DNA of 64,000 nt from Metridium senile (taxonomy: Eukaryota; Cnidaria; Anthozoa; Actiniaria; Metridiidae). The DNA lies in the NCBI GenBank assembly GCA_949775045.1, contig OX459103.1, positions 4,294,502 to 4,358,501 on the forward strand, given 5' to 3'. The position numbers and the translations under genes were made by a program. The notes beneath the pieces were generated by a model. It saw only the letters and a list, made by a program, of their open reading frames with translations. It searched no databases and was not told the origin of the DNA. This document shows positions 45,301-54,606 of this stretch, piece after piece. The number at the start of each line of letters is the position of its first letter. Position 1 is the first letter of the stretch.

Positions 45301-47805
45301 GAGAGGGAATGGTTCTTGTAAAGATGGCCGCCATGAGTGCTGTGGAAGTATGCGGAATGTGTAGGGAAGGACGGCGAGATGTAGTTCAAAAAGGAGTGTT
45401 GTATCAGCGGATAGTGGATGTGAATTGAGGAGGGTCAGTCGTGGAAAGGTTTGTGGTGTATGGGTGAAATTCGTAAGGCGAATAGGGAGATAAAAAGGTA
45501 GGTAAACTAATTAAGTTGAATTTTAATTGTTGTATTGATATGGTGGTATACAACTATAGTAAATTTTTTTATAAAATATGACAGTTTAAGACTGCGTAAA
45601 TGTGTGGACTGTTATCTCAGCATAATTATTTATTTTTTCTAAAGATAAAGTATTTCTCTTGTTAAAGTTTTTAAAATGTAGATTTTTCATGATCTTGGGA
45701 ACAAGGTCTTCATTTTCCGACGCCACAGATGCGCGTTTCTGTAGCTGGAAACAATTAATTAACTTGTAATAACTTGTAATAAATCAGTTATTTGGTCCTG
45801 TATAAACTAGTTCGTATTTTATTTTATTTTTTTTATTAATTAAAAAAAAAATTTTTTGTCCGGCCAAGATCGGCAGATGTCCGAGCTAAAATCAATCACG
45901 CCGGTCATCATGTCCGGCAACTGGCCGTCCGTTATTTTAAGCCCTGCAATTAGATCATTTGAAAGTCGATATTTGCATAAAGCGTGTAAATGTAAACAGG
46001 GGGGGGGGGGGGGGGGGTGTATTTGGGTGGTGGGACAGATCCAAAGGTAGAAAATTTCAGAGGGAAAGGGGGGTATAATAACGTTTTTTTCCAGGGGTTA
46101 CATGGGATATGTATAATACCGTAATTCACTGTAAGTGACAGGAAACTAAACCAAGCAAAAATACTCTTGCTATTATACTCTTGTTTGTTGTATAGCTTCC
46201 AAGATTTTCCAGGCATTTATTTCAACACTTCTTCTCTCTAAGTTGCATTTCTTATTTGGAGCAAGACAAAATGGCAGCCAAGTCTTTCCCAGTCCCTCGA
46301 TTTGCGCCTTGCTGTTCATGTGTCAATTAAATGCCACATAAAGTTTATCAACGACCAGTACGTGTAGTGTTTGTTTAGCTCGCAGAAGCACTGTAGAAGG
46401 ATGACATTTTAACTGCTATTGATTATAAAAAGCAAAAACAAATTATGAAATTATTTAACAGTTTGTTGCTATGAATCACAATGTCTGATGTAAGTATGTA
46501 ACATAAACTGTGCTTGTGTGGATTGGCCTTCAGGCCACAACAGTGCCACCAGGACTCGCGCTCTTCAGCATATTTTCGAGAAAAATAAACTGGCTAAATC
46601 TGCAAGATTTATCTACAAACTGGTTGGTATCTCCAAGAAAAAAATTATGCACAATAACTAACAAAATCAGAAGTGAAAATCAAACGTTTTTTACTTTTTT
46701 TTGTCTTGCTCGAAATATGAAATGCAACTTACAGAGAGGAAGCATTGAAATGAACGCATGGGCAATCTCGAAAGCTATAAAACAAGCAATTTCAAACCAC
46801 TTTAATAGCAAGAGTATTTCTTTGGTTTAGTTTCCTGTTGCCGATAGCGAATTATGGTACTAAATATATCCCATGTAACCCTCTGGAAAAATACATTTCT
46901 ATACCCCCCTCTCCTTTGAAAATTTGACCCTCCGTGGGGGGGAGAAGAGGGGGGGAGAAGAGGGGGGTATTGATTTTTTCTGGAACTACACATTTAGCAG
47001 GAAATTTGAGTTTCTTTAATTAGTGATAACTTTGGAACCATTCATCGGAATTAGATAGGGTGTCATCCTGTCAATCAGAAGTGAGACACCAATACCATTG
47101 AATGAAGATTTCCTCAAGCTATCTTCATGCCAAATTAGGTTACATTTAAAGTGTTCTATACAAAGCTGTGAACCTTGCAAAGAGTAAAATATACCCTTTC
47201 TGACCATCAAACATGATAAGTAAACTTACCTGACAGGGAACAGAACAGCAAGAAAGATGGGGTGGATAAGCTCCTTGTGGACTTGAACTTCTCTCTCTTG
47301 CTACTGAATCTGAGCTATCAGTATCACTTATTTCACCAACAACTTCATGATTTTCATCATTGTCATCGCCATCTTCCTCAACAGGACTAGCAACAGCAAT
47401 GCCTATTTCTTCTAAATCTTCATTAATTACTGCATCAGGCAAATTAGCTTCTTCATCATTAGATACATCATCTGTTTCTTGTGTAGAATCCAAGACATCA
47501 GTTACATTCCCATTGCCAGACCCCACTGCAATGCCTGTTGCAAGGCTCGCTTTTTCTTTCTCACCATTTGTACTAGGAACCCTCTTATTCGATGTGGAAG
47601 AGTAGTTCTTAAATTTTCTATAAATATCCTCAAAGCGTTTCTCATCAATTTCTTTCAGATATCCCGAAAGGTACGCTTCAGGGTTACCTGAAAGTGACCC
47701 AGCTTGTTCTAACTCTTTGTCAAAGACTTCTTTAATGAGTTGGTTCTTAAAATCTTCATTGGAGAGTATGTCTTCTATCCGATTTGTGCGATCCATGCGA
47801 TCCAT
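27303..47805 (-). CDS. Coiled-coil protein, ten phase-0 exons, unrecognised family
   Basis: Ten coding exons were assembled from open frames with GT donors and AG acceptors: 47230-47805 (ATG), 42229-42276, 41639-41755, 40476-40538, 31682-31774, 31142-31204, 29034-29147, 28404-28544, 27754-27897 and 27303-27320 (stop). Every exon is a whole number of codons (192+16+39+21+31+21+38+47+48+5 = 458 residues). The N-terminal third is acidic and Ser/Asp-rich after a helical start (I-E-D-I-L-S-N-E-D-F-K-N-Q-L-I). The middle is almost continuous coiled coil. The C-terminus contains R-I-T-Q-I-K-R-C-I-N-Q-E-E-R and ends D-E-M-D-D. Exons 29034 and 28404 are diverged duplicates. A scaffold, centrosomal or vesicle-tether role is possible, but I cannot name the family. 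Extra exons could be missed in the long introns. Confidence 0.75.
29413..30892. mobile_element. TA-flanked element with CCTAGG palindrome arrays
   Basis: TIRs CCACTGCGAAATG and its inverse are flanked by TA. Inside each end, CCTAGGAATTCCTAGG-type units repeat (29425-29520, 29570-29680 and 30655-30880). The middle is AT-rich and non-coding except for a first-exon relic at 30080-30300. It lies in an intron of the coiled-coil gene. Confidence 0.8.
30080..30300 (-). pseudogene. Relic first exon, inverted paralogue of 36690-36943
   Basis: The minus strand reads GATGGAACTATTTGATGTGG, then a stop where the paralogue continues, and ends AAGAG|GTAAGAAAC, a conserved donor. About 210 bp of upstream sequence (CTAGTTCAGTTTTTGGCGG) also matches the paralogue. 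Confidence 0.6.
31893..32034. mobile_element. Small MITE (AGCCTCCTCC termini)
   Basis: AGCCTCCTCCACA and TGCGGAGGAGGCT form the ends. An inner inverted pair GGGCTTCCTGTG/CACAGGAAGCCC resembles the CACAGGNAGCCC terminal motif of other elements in the window. Confidence 0.7.
32188..32219 (-). ncRNA. Hammerhead-like motif of a Penelope-like element
   Basis: The minus strand reads CTGAAGA, a 5-bp stem CGGAC/GTCCG with loop GCTAA, then AAAGC. This is the conserved CUGANGA-stem II-GAAA core seen in ribozymes of Penelope-like elements. It lies about 207 bp past the end of the endonuclease remnant, the expected place. Confidence 0.55.
32426..32650 (-). pseudogene. Penelope-like element, GIY-YIG endonuclease C-terminal remnant
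   Basis: The minus strand encodes S-A-L-A-E-H, then W-L-Q-R-R-W-K-E-A-L-H-I, then L-T-N-R-D-S-G-L and V-P. This pattern (ALAEH ... RRxxEAxxI ... NRDxG) is characteristic of the C-terminal endonuclease of Penelope-like retroelements. It ends at a natural stop. Reverse transcriptase is absent, so this is a 5'-truncated relic. A 110-bp downstream relative (TTTTCTATGGAATTTA block) occurs at both about 32750 and about 42000. Confidence 0.7.
33790..34640. repeat. ~355-bp tandem repeat, about 2.4 copies
   Basis: Units starting at the GCTTATTTTGGTCAAAAGAC block recur at about 33800, 34153 and 34503. Each includes TGACCATGAACGACCATG and AATACCATGTATAACCATGG. Confidence 0.85.
34769..34938. mobile_element. 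MITE family B, diverged
   Basis: CACCTAATTGCAAGAACGTTG and its approximate inverse form the ends; the interior GGAATTAATTAAAAGACAAA is shared with the other copies. Confidence 0.7.
35106..35307. mobile_element. MITE family A, diverged
   Basis: CACCTATTTCAAATTGAG left end, CTCCCACAATTCCTATCGG right arm and a degenerated GGTG end. Confidence 0.75.
35425..35456 (-). ncRNA. Degenerate hammerhead-like motif
   Basis: The minus strand reads CCGACGAAGGGCTAAAGCTC followed by GAAATGTCAG. This resembles the CUGACGA-stem II-GAAA core with one core substitution (U to C). It is followed on the plus strand by a second GAAGGGCTAAAGCTTGAAA. It is probably a remnant of a Penelope-like repeat. Confidence 0.4.
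35505..35720 (+). pseudogene. BEN-domain-like fragment
   Basis: A 71-residue frame begins M-R-K-L-F-S-D-G-E-I-L-N-S-S-V-S-G-K and continues with F-N-Q-Q-K-L-D-L-I-S-K-I to a Lys-rich end. The L-F...E-I-L-N-S-S-V-x-G pattern followed by a helix recalls the second half of BEN DNA-binding domains. It could be a 3' exon or a captured fragment; no upstream exon was found. It lies directly after a Penelope-like relic. Weak assignment. Confidence 0.35.
36107..36685. repeat. ~193-bp tandem repeat, three copies
   Basis: Units begin TGATGACAATATTTGATTTC at 36107, 36302 and 36494, about 95 percent alike by eye. The two 62-residue minus-strand ORFs are the same repeat translated twice. Confidence 0.9.
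36690..36943 (+). other. Orphan first exon with promoter-like sequence
   Basis: The sequence upstream contains CCCGCCATTTTG and ACGCATGCGCA, both promoter-type motifs. An ATG at about 36889 opens M-E-L-F-D-V-V-K-R-N-D-L-M-K-L-M-S-L-K-R and stops at AGAG|GTAAGAAAC. The reading frame is intact, unlike the inverted relic at 30080. No following + strand exon was identified. Confidence 0.45.
37015..37197. mobile_element. MITE family B, diverged
   Basis: ACCTACTTGCAAGAAAGTTG and its inverse, ending GTAGGTGTATA. Confidence 0.75.
37690..38720. repeat. TTTCATGGG-rich minisatellite region
   Basis: Recurring TTTTCATGGGTTATTAAT, GGCCAATGCTTTTTT and CATATTACCCCATGAAAAAA blocks occur in about three imperfect units. 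A hairpin (GTGTTTCATCAGGTTTTC and inverse) at 38240-38345 interrupts them. Confidence 0.75.
38960..39490. repeat. GACCATGG minisatellite
   Basis: About six units of roughly 54-60 bp (TTTGTCCATGGCCACTTTTT...GACCATGGTT), then shorter CCATGG spacings. Minus-strand ORFs rich in M-V-N-H-G-Q are translations of this array. Confidence 0.9.
39506..40475. other. Intron DNA with two short tandem tracts
   Basis: GAGTGAGTGAGC repeats at about 40088-40122 and GTTGCTGTTGCGA-type repeats at about 40195-40270. No exon is seen. Confidence 0.5.
40709..40923. mobile_element. TA-flanked MITE (CAGTGCGAATCACAAAACCG)
   Basis: The inverted ends include CGTGGGCACCCAGAAATATTT; flanks are TA on both sides. Inner arms share AACAACTCACAAACAACT. 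Confidence 0.85.
41127..41424. mobile_element. Diverged TA-type MITE
   Basis: Left CACCTACGTACATG, then GTTGTCTCAATCAAAGCTAC, matched imperfectly by GCAGCTTTGGCTGTGACAAC near 41385. A fragment of the same family is at about 34955-35010. Confidence 0.55.
42383..45946. mobile_element. 3.6-kb element with CAGGGCTTAAAATAACGG termini
   Basis: The termini are perfect inverts over 18 bp. Several GTCCGGCC or GCCGGTCAT motifs follow at both ends. CAATT flanks both sides (5 bp). CAG ends resemble hAT, but an 8-bp duplication is not seen. The interior has no recognised transposase. It contains a second inverted pair, CCCGTACGG (43239 and 44572), and a 119-bp tandem repeat. It lies in intron 1 of the coiled-coil gene. 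Confidence 0.7.
44117..44490. repeat. 119-bp tandem repeat, about three copies
   Basis: Units contain ATTCGGATTTTATATTGGTG, TTAGAGTGTTGTCCGACTG and AATGTGTTAGGCTCGTTAGC. Confidence 0.9.
45990..46990. mobile_element. 1-kb foldback element with poly-G end
   Basis: Arms about 190 bp long (45990-46190 and 46805-46990) share GGTTACATGGGATAT and GACAGGAAACTAAACCAA with their inverses. The left tip is a run of 19 G (45999-46017); the right tip is a G/C-homopolymer tract. The 106-residue ORF at 46510 has no recognised similarity. Confidence 0.75.
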
Positions 47806-47978
47806 GATGCTGAACTAGAATAGAATAAAAAAGAAATATTTATATATTAATAACTTTTCTAATTAAAAGTGGTCTTTGGCATAATATAGCCCTCACATTA
47901 TTATTATTATTATTGATGGGTTTGACTTTTAATTGGTCATTCAGTGTTAATTTGACCTTTTTACATCTGTTATTATTG

Positions 47979-48208
47979 TAGAGCGAAAGCACTAGAAACA
48001 TGAAGGAAAAAAAAATAGTTACTAACTAATAGTTCTTATTTAGCGACTGTTAATTACTATAAAAGACAAGTAAAGTTGTAATGAGGTATTGTTTCCTTTT
48101 GTATTTGATGTTTCTGGTTGAGTGATACTGACTAAATAGTCACTAAATAGAAACTATTAGTTAGTAACTATTTTGTTTTTATTTCATGGTTCTAGTGCTT
48201 TCGCTCTA
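47979..48208. mobile_element. MITE (TAGAGCGAAAGCACTAGAAAC termini)
   Basis: Ends are TAGAGCGAAAGCACTAGAA and its inverse, with inverted AGTTACTAACTAATAGTT arms. The architecture (TA-GAG... with TACTAAATAG subterminals) resembles family C. Confidence 0.8.
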
Positions 48209-48210
48209 TA

Positions 48211-48610
48211 TTAAAGTGGCTATGTGTTTTTGCACATAGCTAAAATATATCCGAACAGCAACTTGTCTCGTAATGCTTGAAAATGTTGCATTGCAATCTT
48301 GGCAACTTGATTCATGGTGTTCTGGGGGACTAGGGAAGAGAAATGGAAATATGCGCATGCATCCTTGAAAAAAAATGCTTTAAAATTGCGACACAAGTTG
48401 CTGAAGGGGTGATACACCATGCAATGGCGTTGCAAGTTGCTGAGTTCCGTTGCAAAAAGTAGAACTGAACTCTACTTTGTGCAACACTGTCTGCAACAAA
48501 AAAATTGCAAGACGGCCACTGTTACACTGTGCAATTCTTCAACAACTTGTGTGCAACGGCATTGCGAGACAAGTTGCTGAGAAAATTGCATAGTGTAACA
48601 GCGCCTTTAA
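48211..48610. mobile_element. 400-bp TTAA-flanked MITE
   Basis: TTAAAGTGGC at the left and GCGCCTTTAA at the right, with AGCAACTTGTCTCG inverted as CGAGACAAGTTGCT. It starts two bases after the preceding MITE. Confidence 0.7.
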
Positions 48611-49929
48611 CAAAAAAAAATGTTATATTCAATTTTTTTCAAAGGTTACATTTTGTTTGACTTTATATATGACAGATCAAGATATTTCTTTGTCTGTTAT
48701 CAAAAATATCCATGTTATATTGTTCAATAATTCACTAGCCGGCATTTGTGCTTTTTAAGTATGAAAAAAACTAATTTCTTATATCTGAGTAATAAGGTGT
48801 TTTTTTTTGTCATTTCATTTCCATTGGCACGATTATTGCTTTAAGATCTCGCACATAGCTATCCATGAAATGCTTTAATTATCTCTAAAACGAGCTCGGG
48901 ACATCCCATTTTTAAAACGAGCTCGGGACATTCCATTTTCTTTTCATATTTGGAATCAGCATTAAATTGAAAATTAAAATATTGTAGTTGAAAGAAATTG
49001 AAACATTTTTTTCCAAAAGCAGCCAGTTATATTCGCGTTTTAAACCTCCAATGTAGCGTTAGTTATGCCCTTTTTCTTCTTGTACAAAAACTCATTGTTT
49101 ATACACGCTTTTCTAAAACCAACTGTAAGTAGTAAAAAGTGAACTAAGTTTACAGTTTAATTGTTAAGTATGTGAGAGATTGTATGGTAATAAGCATTTA
49201 TGCTTATAAAACATCAAGAATATTAATGGTTGGAAAATCTTTCTTGTCTCAAAGACTTTTACTAAAAAAAAACTAAACTGTCAAATGTTAAACGTCCTAT
49301 CCAACAACAGAGGCTTAAGAGCTAGTACATGTTATGTTTAGTTCATGTATGTATTGATTTTTTTCAATTTTTTTTATCAAATTACCGGGAAATATACTCG
49401 GATATTTACTCGGAATTTCAGATCAATCGTCATCGTGAAAAGCGAACAAGAAGCAATTGACAGCAACTTTTTTTGCCGCTCCTTACAATTAAACCCACAA
49501 ATACAGTTGAAACAAACGGATTGTGGAGTACACTTTAAGAACTAAAAGATATCTAAGCATGCAAATTTGAAAGTGAGTAGGTTTATTTAAAACAAATTCA
49601 TCTCTCAGACACTTGAAAACAGCAAACTTCATGATCGAAAAAGCTTTCGGAAGGTTACAAATTGTCAAACGTTGATTACACAACGATAAGGCTTCAGTCA
49701 ATCTAAAACAATTTTTGTAGCTAACAGTTTTTGTAGTCAATCTAAACGGTTTTGTTTTTAGAACAAAATGATCCCTCAGCACTTCGAAGAACTGGGTACA
49801 TTCTTCCATTTCGCGTGATCTACCTGTACAAATCACTTGAATATTTCACACCTAGATGTAACTTTGGCACGCAAATATGTTTGCTAAAGAATAAAATACT
49901 CTAAAATGACAATCAAAAAGCACACTTAC
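48611..49929. other. First intron of the coiled-coil gene, no exon recognised
   Basis: A short direct duplication, ACGAGCTCGGGACAT, occurs near 48890 and 48920. ORFs here do not resemble known proteins. Confidence 0.35.
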
Positions 49930-50080
49930 GTTATTATCCAGCCTAATTGACAAAAAACCTTCTTTGAATCTCTGATTTTAGGTCGACAACGACTACGACA
50001 CTGTTACTTCAAAAATTCCCAGAAATAAATCGTTACGTTTTCCTACATAACAACTCGATAACTAACAGAGCATGCGCAAG
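49930..50080 (-). other. Probable 5' UTR exon and promoter of the coiled-coil gene
   Basis: A strong donor, AATAAC|GTAAGTGTG (minus strand, 49930), pairs with the acceptor TTCTATTCTAG at 47815. A CpG-rich stretch with GCATGCGCAAG and CCGCGAGTTCCCCGGG lies just upstream, consistent with a start region. Its extent is estimated. Confidence 0.4.
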
Positions 50081-50338
50081 ATTTCCCGCGAGTTCCCCGG
50101 GAAAATCGGGATTTAAAAATAACACAGCAAGCCCACATTCTACACGCTGAAACTCGACTGATAAATATGATCTTTTGCCTCCTTCTTCACGTGACTGAAT
50201 CATTATATCACAAATATAAGAATTCCAATTATATCACAAAAATAACAATTTTTAAATGTGTTAAAACACATGGTCACTTAAGCGTTTTTTTTATTTTAAT
50301 TATTTGAGTGTCAACTCTAGCTCCGCGCACAAATGTAA

Positions 50339-50655
50339 TATGGAGGGATGGAGGGATGAAGGGAGTGAGGGAGGGAGGGATGGATGGAGGGATGGAAGGA
50401 TGGATGGATGGAGGGATGGAGGGATGGATGGATGGATGGATGGAGGGATGGAGGGATGGAGGGATGGAGGGATGGAGAGAGGGAGGGAGGGATGGATGGA
50501 GGGAGGGAGGGAGGGAGGGAGGGATGGAGGGATAGAGGGATGGATGGAGGAATGGATGGAGGGATGGAGGGATGCGGGGATGGAGGGATGGAGGGATGGA
50601 GGGATGGAGGGATGGAGGGATGGAGGGATGGAGGGATGGAGGGATGGAGGGATGG
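50339..50655. repeat. GGAGGGAT/GGAT minisatellite
   Basis: About 315 bp of GGAT and GGAG tetramers. The Gly/Trp/Met/Asp-rich and Pro/Ser/Ile-rich ORFs are artefacts. Confidence 0.95.
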
Positions 50656-50986
50656 ACAAAAGATTATTTCAGTTTAGTGTAAGACTCGATTCGAGTATTT
50701 CTATTCGGTCCGTCTACAAGATACCGATTGAACAGAGACGAAAACGTTCGGAAAATAAAACATTGCCGTCTTGTGACTACCCTGCGAGCAGAGTCTCCTT
50801 TTTCCTTCCCCGTGAGAGAGAAAGGAAAGAGAGACTCTGCCGAAAGCCTGTCGTTTCTTTCATGTACCGCTAGCCCAAGACCCGGGGCTAGTCAAACTGG
50901 TTTTGCTTCCGGTCAAACTTGCTTTTGTGCGCACGGTTGAATTAATGATTTATTCCGATGATCAAAACTACGCCCACAAGTATAAT

Positions 50987-51262
50987 ATGGTGGCGACCGT
51001 TCGTAAGGCTATAACTGACGTGTTTGAAAGTCTATTTTCCTTGAAGAAATTTCAATTATCGACTTATCAAGAGAGAGGAATAACAGAATTTATCTTGGGA
51101 CAAGATACCTTTGTTTCTTTACCGACCGGGCACGGCAAATCGCTCATTTATCAGTGCGCTACGGCCCACAAGTTGCATGACGAGCTTAGGACGACTTCGG
51201 ATTTTCAGCAGGGACTATGTGAGGCCTGCCCCCGGACCTTAAATCGCGCTAAATCGCCTTAA
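50987..51262 (+). pseudogene. RecQ-like helicase N-terminal fragment
   Basis: An ATG in a good context (ATAATATGG) opens M-V-A-T-V-R-K-A. It is followed by a Q-motif region (F-Q-L-S-T-Y-Q-E-R-G-I) and a Walker A loop, P-T-G-H-G-K-S-L-I-Y-Q. These match the start of the DExH helicase core of RecQ-type proteins that bind ATP and unwind DNA. After about 60 residues similarity stops. The frame runs into unrelated sequence and a TTAAATCGCC repeat, so DEVH and all later motifs are lost. It lies in the 7-bp-TSD family fragment, so it may be element-encoded or captured. Confidence 0.6.
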
Positions 51263-51345
51263 ATCGCCTTAAAACGCGCTAAATCGCCTTAAAACGCACT
51301 TAATCGCCTTAAAACACCTAAAATCGCCTAAAATCGCTTAAAAAC
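51237..51345. repeat. TTAAATCGCC/TTAAAACGC tandem repeat
   Basis: About ten decamer-like units. A similar short motif (CCTAAATCGCTGTAAATTGC) closes the window at 63977-63998. Confidence 0.8.
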
Positions 51346-51467
51346 ATTGCGACCCGTTTTCATTATATTGATATATATATACTTGATTGCAGTATAAGCA
51401 CACCTTGTAGTAACACTAAGGCCAATTATCTAAAAAGATGCAAACTCAAAACACTGCAATGAATTAT

Positions 51468-51600
51468 GAGAGTAGGTTTGAGGCCATGTACTACTGTATT
51501 TATTTATTTGGATCTTGAGCTTTTGTCGGACGCCGACATCATCAGAAGATAGAACCAAATAAATATATACAGTATAGTACATGGGCTCAAACCTACTCTC
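51468..51600. mobile_element. 133-bp palindromic repeat with hammerhead-like core
   Basis: GAGAGTAGGTTTGAGGCCATG and CATGGGCTCAAACCTACTCTC are inverted ends. At 51520-51545 the minus strand reads CTGATGA, stem TGTCGG/CCGACA with loop CGT, then AAAAGC, close to a hammerhead core but with A for the usual G of GAAA. Confidence 0.5.
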
Positions 51601-52313
51601 CTAACTTTAACATTCTGCAATGAATGTTCTTATCCTTCTAAACACATGTAAATATAAAAAAATCATAAAAAAGATACACCGAATAATAGGTATTGGTATA
51701 ATTATATATACATAAACCACAAACTTTCTGAAATTGAGAATATGTAGTATAAAAGTAATTCTACATGCATACCCTCAAGTACAGAATGATTGTGGTACAC
51801 ATTTATACAATCAAATATACAAATATAAATGAGATGCAAAACTCAAAATACTAGTTTATCTGGATGTTAATTAAATTAGATTTTTGTATAAATATGTGCT
51901 CAAATTCTTCTGCAATAGGAAATGTAATCATACATATATACATATATACGGTATATACAATATATATTAACTATTCCAGAAAGAGTTTGACTTATGAATA
52001 CTGAATAGTACATTCCATGCAATACCAAAATGCATTGTGCAATTTATGCCATTATGTCACTGAGTACAGTGTATTTAGAGTTATGTTTTGTATATTTTCT
52101 TCATATGAAATGCAAATCAATCTATATTTGCTACCTTTGAAACCAACAATGTATTTCAGTCTTGGAATGCACAATTCAACATTTTTGGTGAAACTTCTAC
52201 ATGCAAATATACATAAAGCACATTAAAAGTACTTAACCAAACTGCAAGAACATATTATTTATTTATAACAGTTTAGAATATTTTTTGTTGGTCATTCTTT
52301 AAAAATATTTATC
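51601..52313. other. AT-rich DNA, no feature recognised
   Basis: Only short low-complexity tracts are seen. Confidence 0.4.
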
Positions 52314-53532
52314 ATCAATCCACAGGCAGCCCAACTATTGCTTTTGAGGATCTTTTTTAATGACAATTAAGTTATTTTTAACCGCGCGCCGAGCGCAATA
52401 TTGGAATAAAATCATTGACCGCGCGGGTGGGGTTCCTGTGGTGTATTTGTTTGAAAGCTCGCGGATGGGATTCCTGTGGCTTTTTGCAAGCAATTTTTTC
52501 TTCAAAGTCGCGCGGTGTTGAAGAGAGAGGTATTTCGACAAGGTATGAAACTCGGTCACGTGACAAATTTAGTTTCGCGCGTAGTAAATCAGCCATGGGA
52601 GAAAATTTTTATTTTTCTTCGAATATATAAACTTTACTTTGTTGTTCAACTACAGTAAAAAGTATGATCATCTCCGACCTCAGCAAAGGGGTTAAAATAA
52701 TTTTTTTAAAAAGGCAGCATGGAGTCGAGGTTCTTTCCCAGTTGCTAGGGCAGAATTTTCGGTAAACAGTCGGATTTTACAATCGTGGAGGAATCGTGAA
52801 AATATCGATCGAGCCGCGGTGTTGTGAAATACCACATTCACCGAAAAAGTTGGCGATTACTTTCTTGCATCTAGCTTATGGATTGTTAAAATGACTTTAA
52901 ATTGAAAACTAGAATACAAGAGAATGTATTTTATTGTGGAAATCATGGGCTGGCGAAGGAAGAGTCGCAAAGATCGTGATTTGCACTACATTCGCTGCTA
53001 GCTACAATGAGTTTAGCTTAACACTCAAAACACCTGATTCAAGTGAGCACTTGTACATGCTTTTGAAGTCACCGATGCTCTTCACTATTACGAAAACCAG
53101 GAGAAAGTTTTTCTAGTAGTTCTGGTGTGTGCAGGTAATGATTGGAGTTGAAGTTTTTATGTCAAAACGACTGATATTGTCATGTACAAACCAACTAACA
53201 GCCGAGCTAAACAGTGAATTTGTGATGGCCGCTTTGCGAAGTTTTCCACGCTTGAAAAAAGCTCAACTTTATTTTGTGAACACTTTATACTTAGTTATAG
53301 CGGTTCCAACACTAAAGGCCCATGTACACGACAAGCAGTTTTGGTACGGCACTCCAAAATTTGGGTACGCCGGCCGATCATTTAGGGCACGGCACTTGGC
53401 ATTTAGACGACAAAAACTTGTATTATTTTTTCGCGACGATTTTTTGATGGGCACCCCGAAAAATGGTACGGCACTCTTACATTTCTGAGCCTGCTTTCCT
53501 AATTATCAGCGGTGTACCCGAACATTTTCAAA

Positions 53533-54385
53533 ATGGCGGATACTCATGCTCGTGTGCGAATGGACCGAATGGCAGCATTTTGGTTGGTTAGAATGAAACG
53601 AAGGCAAATCAACGACAAAACGATCAGACCACGATATTTACCACTTCTTATGAAGATAAAAAAGCGACGATTCTTCCTTGTACAAGCTATCTTAAGTTGT
53701 TTGTACCCTCCACGTTTACGGGAAGTATGGATGCGTCCTCGTTCTTTCGCCTGGTTTGACATGGTGGAGACAAGTCTATGTCAATAGAAAGGGGTTTCAT
53801 AGTATTATAATGCAGGCTGTGGTCGATCACCAATACTTGTTCAGAGACATAGTCGTAGGATGGCCAGGCAGTGTTCACGACGCAAGGGTGCTATCAAATT
53901 CTACACTATATGCAAAAGGAAACAATAACGAACTTTTCTCAGGGAACTGTAGCAAACAAATATATGGGCAAAATATAAATCCAGTTCTTATTGGAGATCC
54001 TGCATATCCTTTAATGAGTTGGTTAATGAAACCATATCCAGAAAACAATGCTACACCAAATACACAGAAAACATTCAATTACCAATTAAGTCGTGCAAGG
54101 ATGACTGTTGAGAATACATTTGGAAGATGGAAAGGCAGGTTTGTGCGATTTTCTAAACGTGTAGACATGGAAGTGCCATCCCTCGTCATTGTGATAACAG
54201 CTTCATGTATCATGCATAATGTATGTGAGATACAAAACAATGAGTTCCTTCCTGTGTGGCAAATTGATGCTAATCACCCTTTAAGTGTTCAAGATCTCTG
54301 TGTGTTTGCTGACAATCAAGTAATGATAAAAGATGCTACTGACATCAGAGAAGCACTGTCACAGTACATTATGTCCAATCAGTGA
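53533..54385 (+). pseudogene. HARBI1-like transposase, internally deleted
   Basis: An N-terminal segment starts M-A-D-T-H-A-R at 53533 (in an AAAATGGCGG context). It ends with R-P-R-S-F-A-W-F-D-M-V, the conserved start of Harbinger nucleases. It then jumps, with a frame change near 53765-53775, to Y-V-N-R-K-G-F-H-S and the C-terminal DDE half: P-G-S-V-H-D-A-R, G-D-P-A-Y-P-L and V-E-N-T-F-G-R-W-K-G-R-F. In the family the missing central part (roughly 100 residues) carries helix-turn-helix segments and the first catalytic aspartate. The later D and E are present. The product could not catalyse transposition. A short intron instead of a deletion is less likely, since no donor/acceptor pair fits. 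Confidence 0.85.
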
Positions 54386-54606
54386 TCACTGTTAAGAGCT
54401 AAATAAATCATTGTTGGTAATGAAATGTGATTTTATAAATCAAGTGTGATTGGAACATTTCACATAGCTGTAACATTTCACTAGAAACATTGTATTCAAA
54501 AGATATACATTTATTCAATATCTTTTTTTTATATTCAATATCTTACTGTTTGTAGGTTATCATTAGCAATAAAATGTGTGAACACACTAGCTCCCATACT
54601 TCTCTT

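Larger units (their letters stand above)
50207..51345 (+). mobile_element. Internal fragment of the 7-bp-TSD family
   Basis: Collinear with 22790-23000: ATATCACAAATATAA, GGTCACTTAA, TTTGAGTGTCAACTCT, a GGA-rich minisatellite and GACAAAAGATT. It continues into a RecQ-like coding start. Termini are absent. Confidence 0.55.

Noticed and set aside
50300..50873. ORFs rich in Gly/Trp/Met/Asp or Pro/Ser/Ile
   Set aside because: They arise from the GGAT/GGAG minisatellite, open in all frames by composition.
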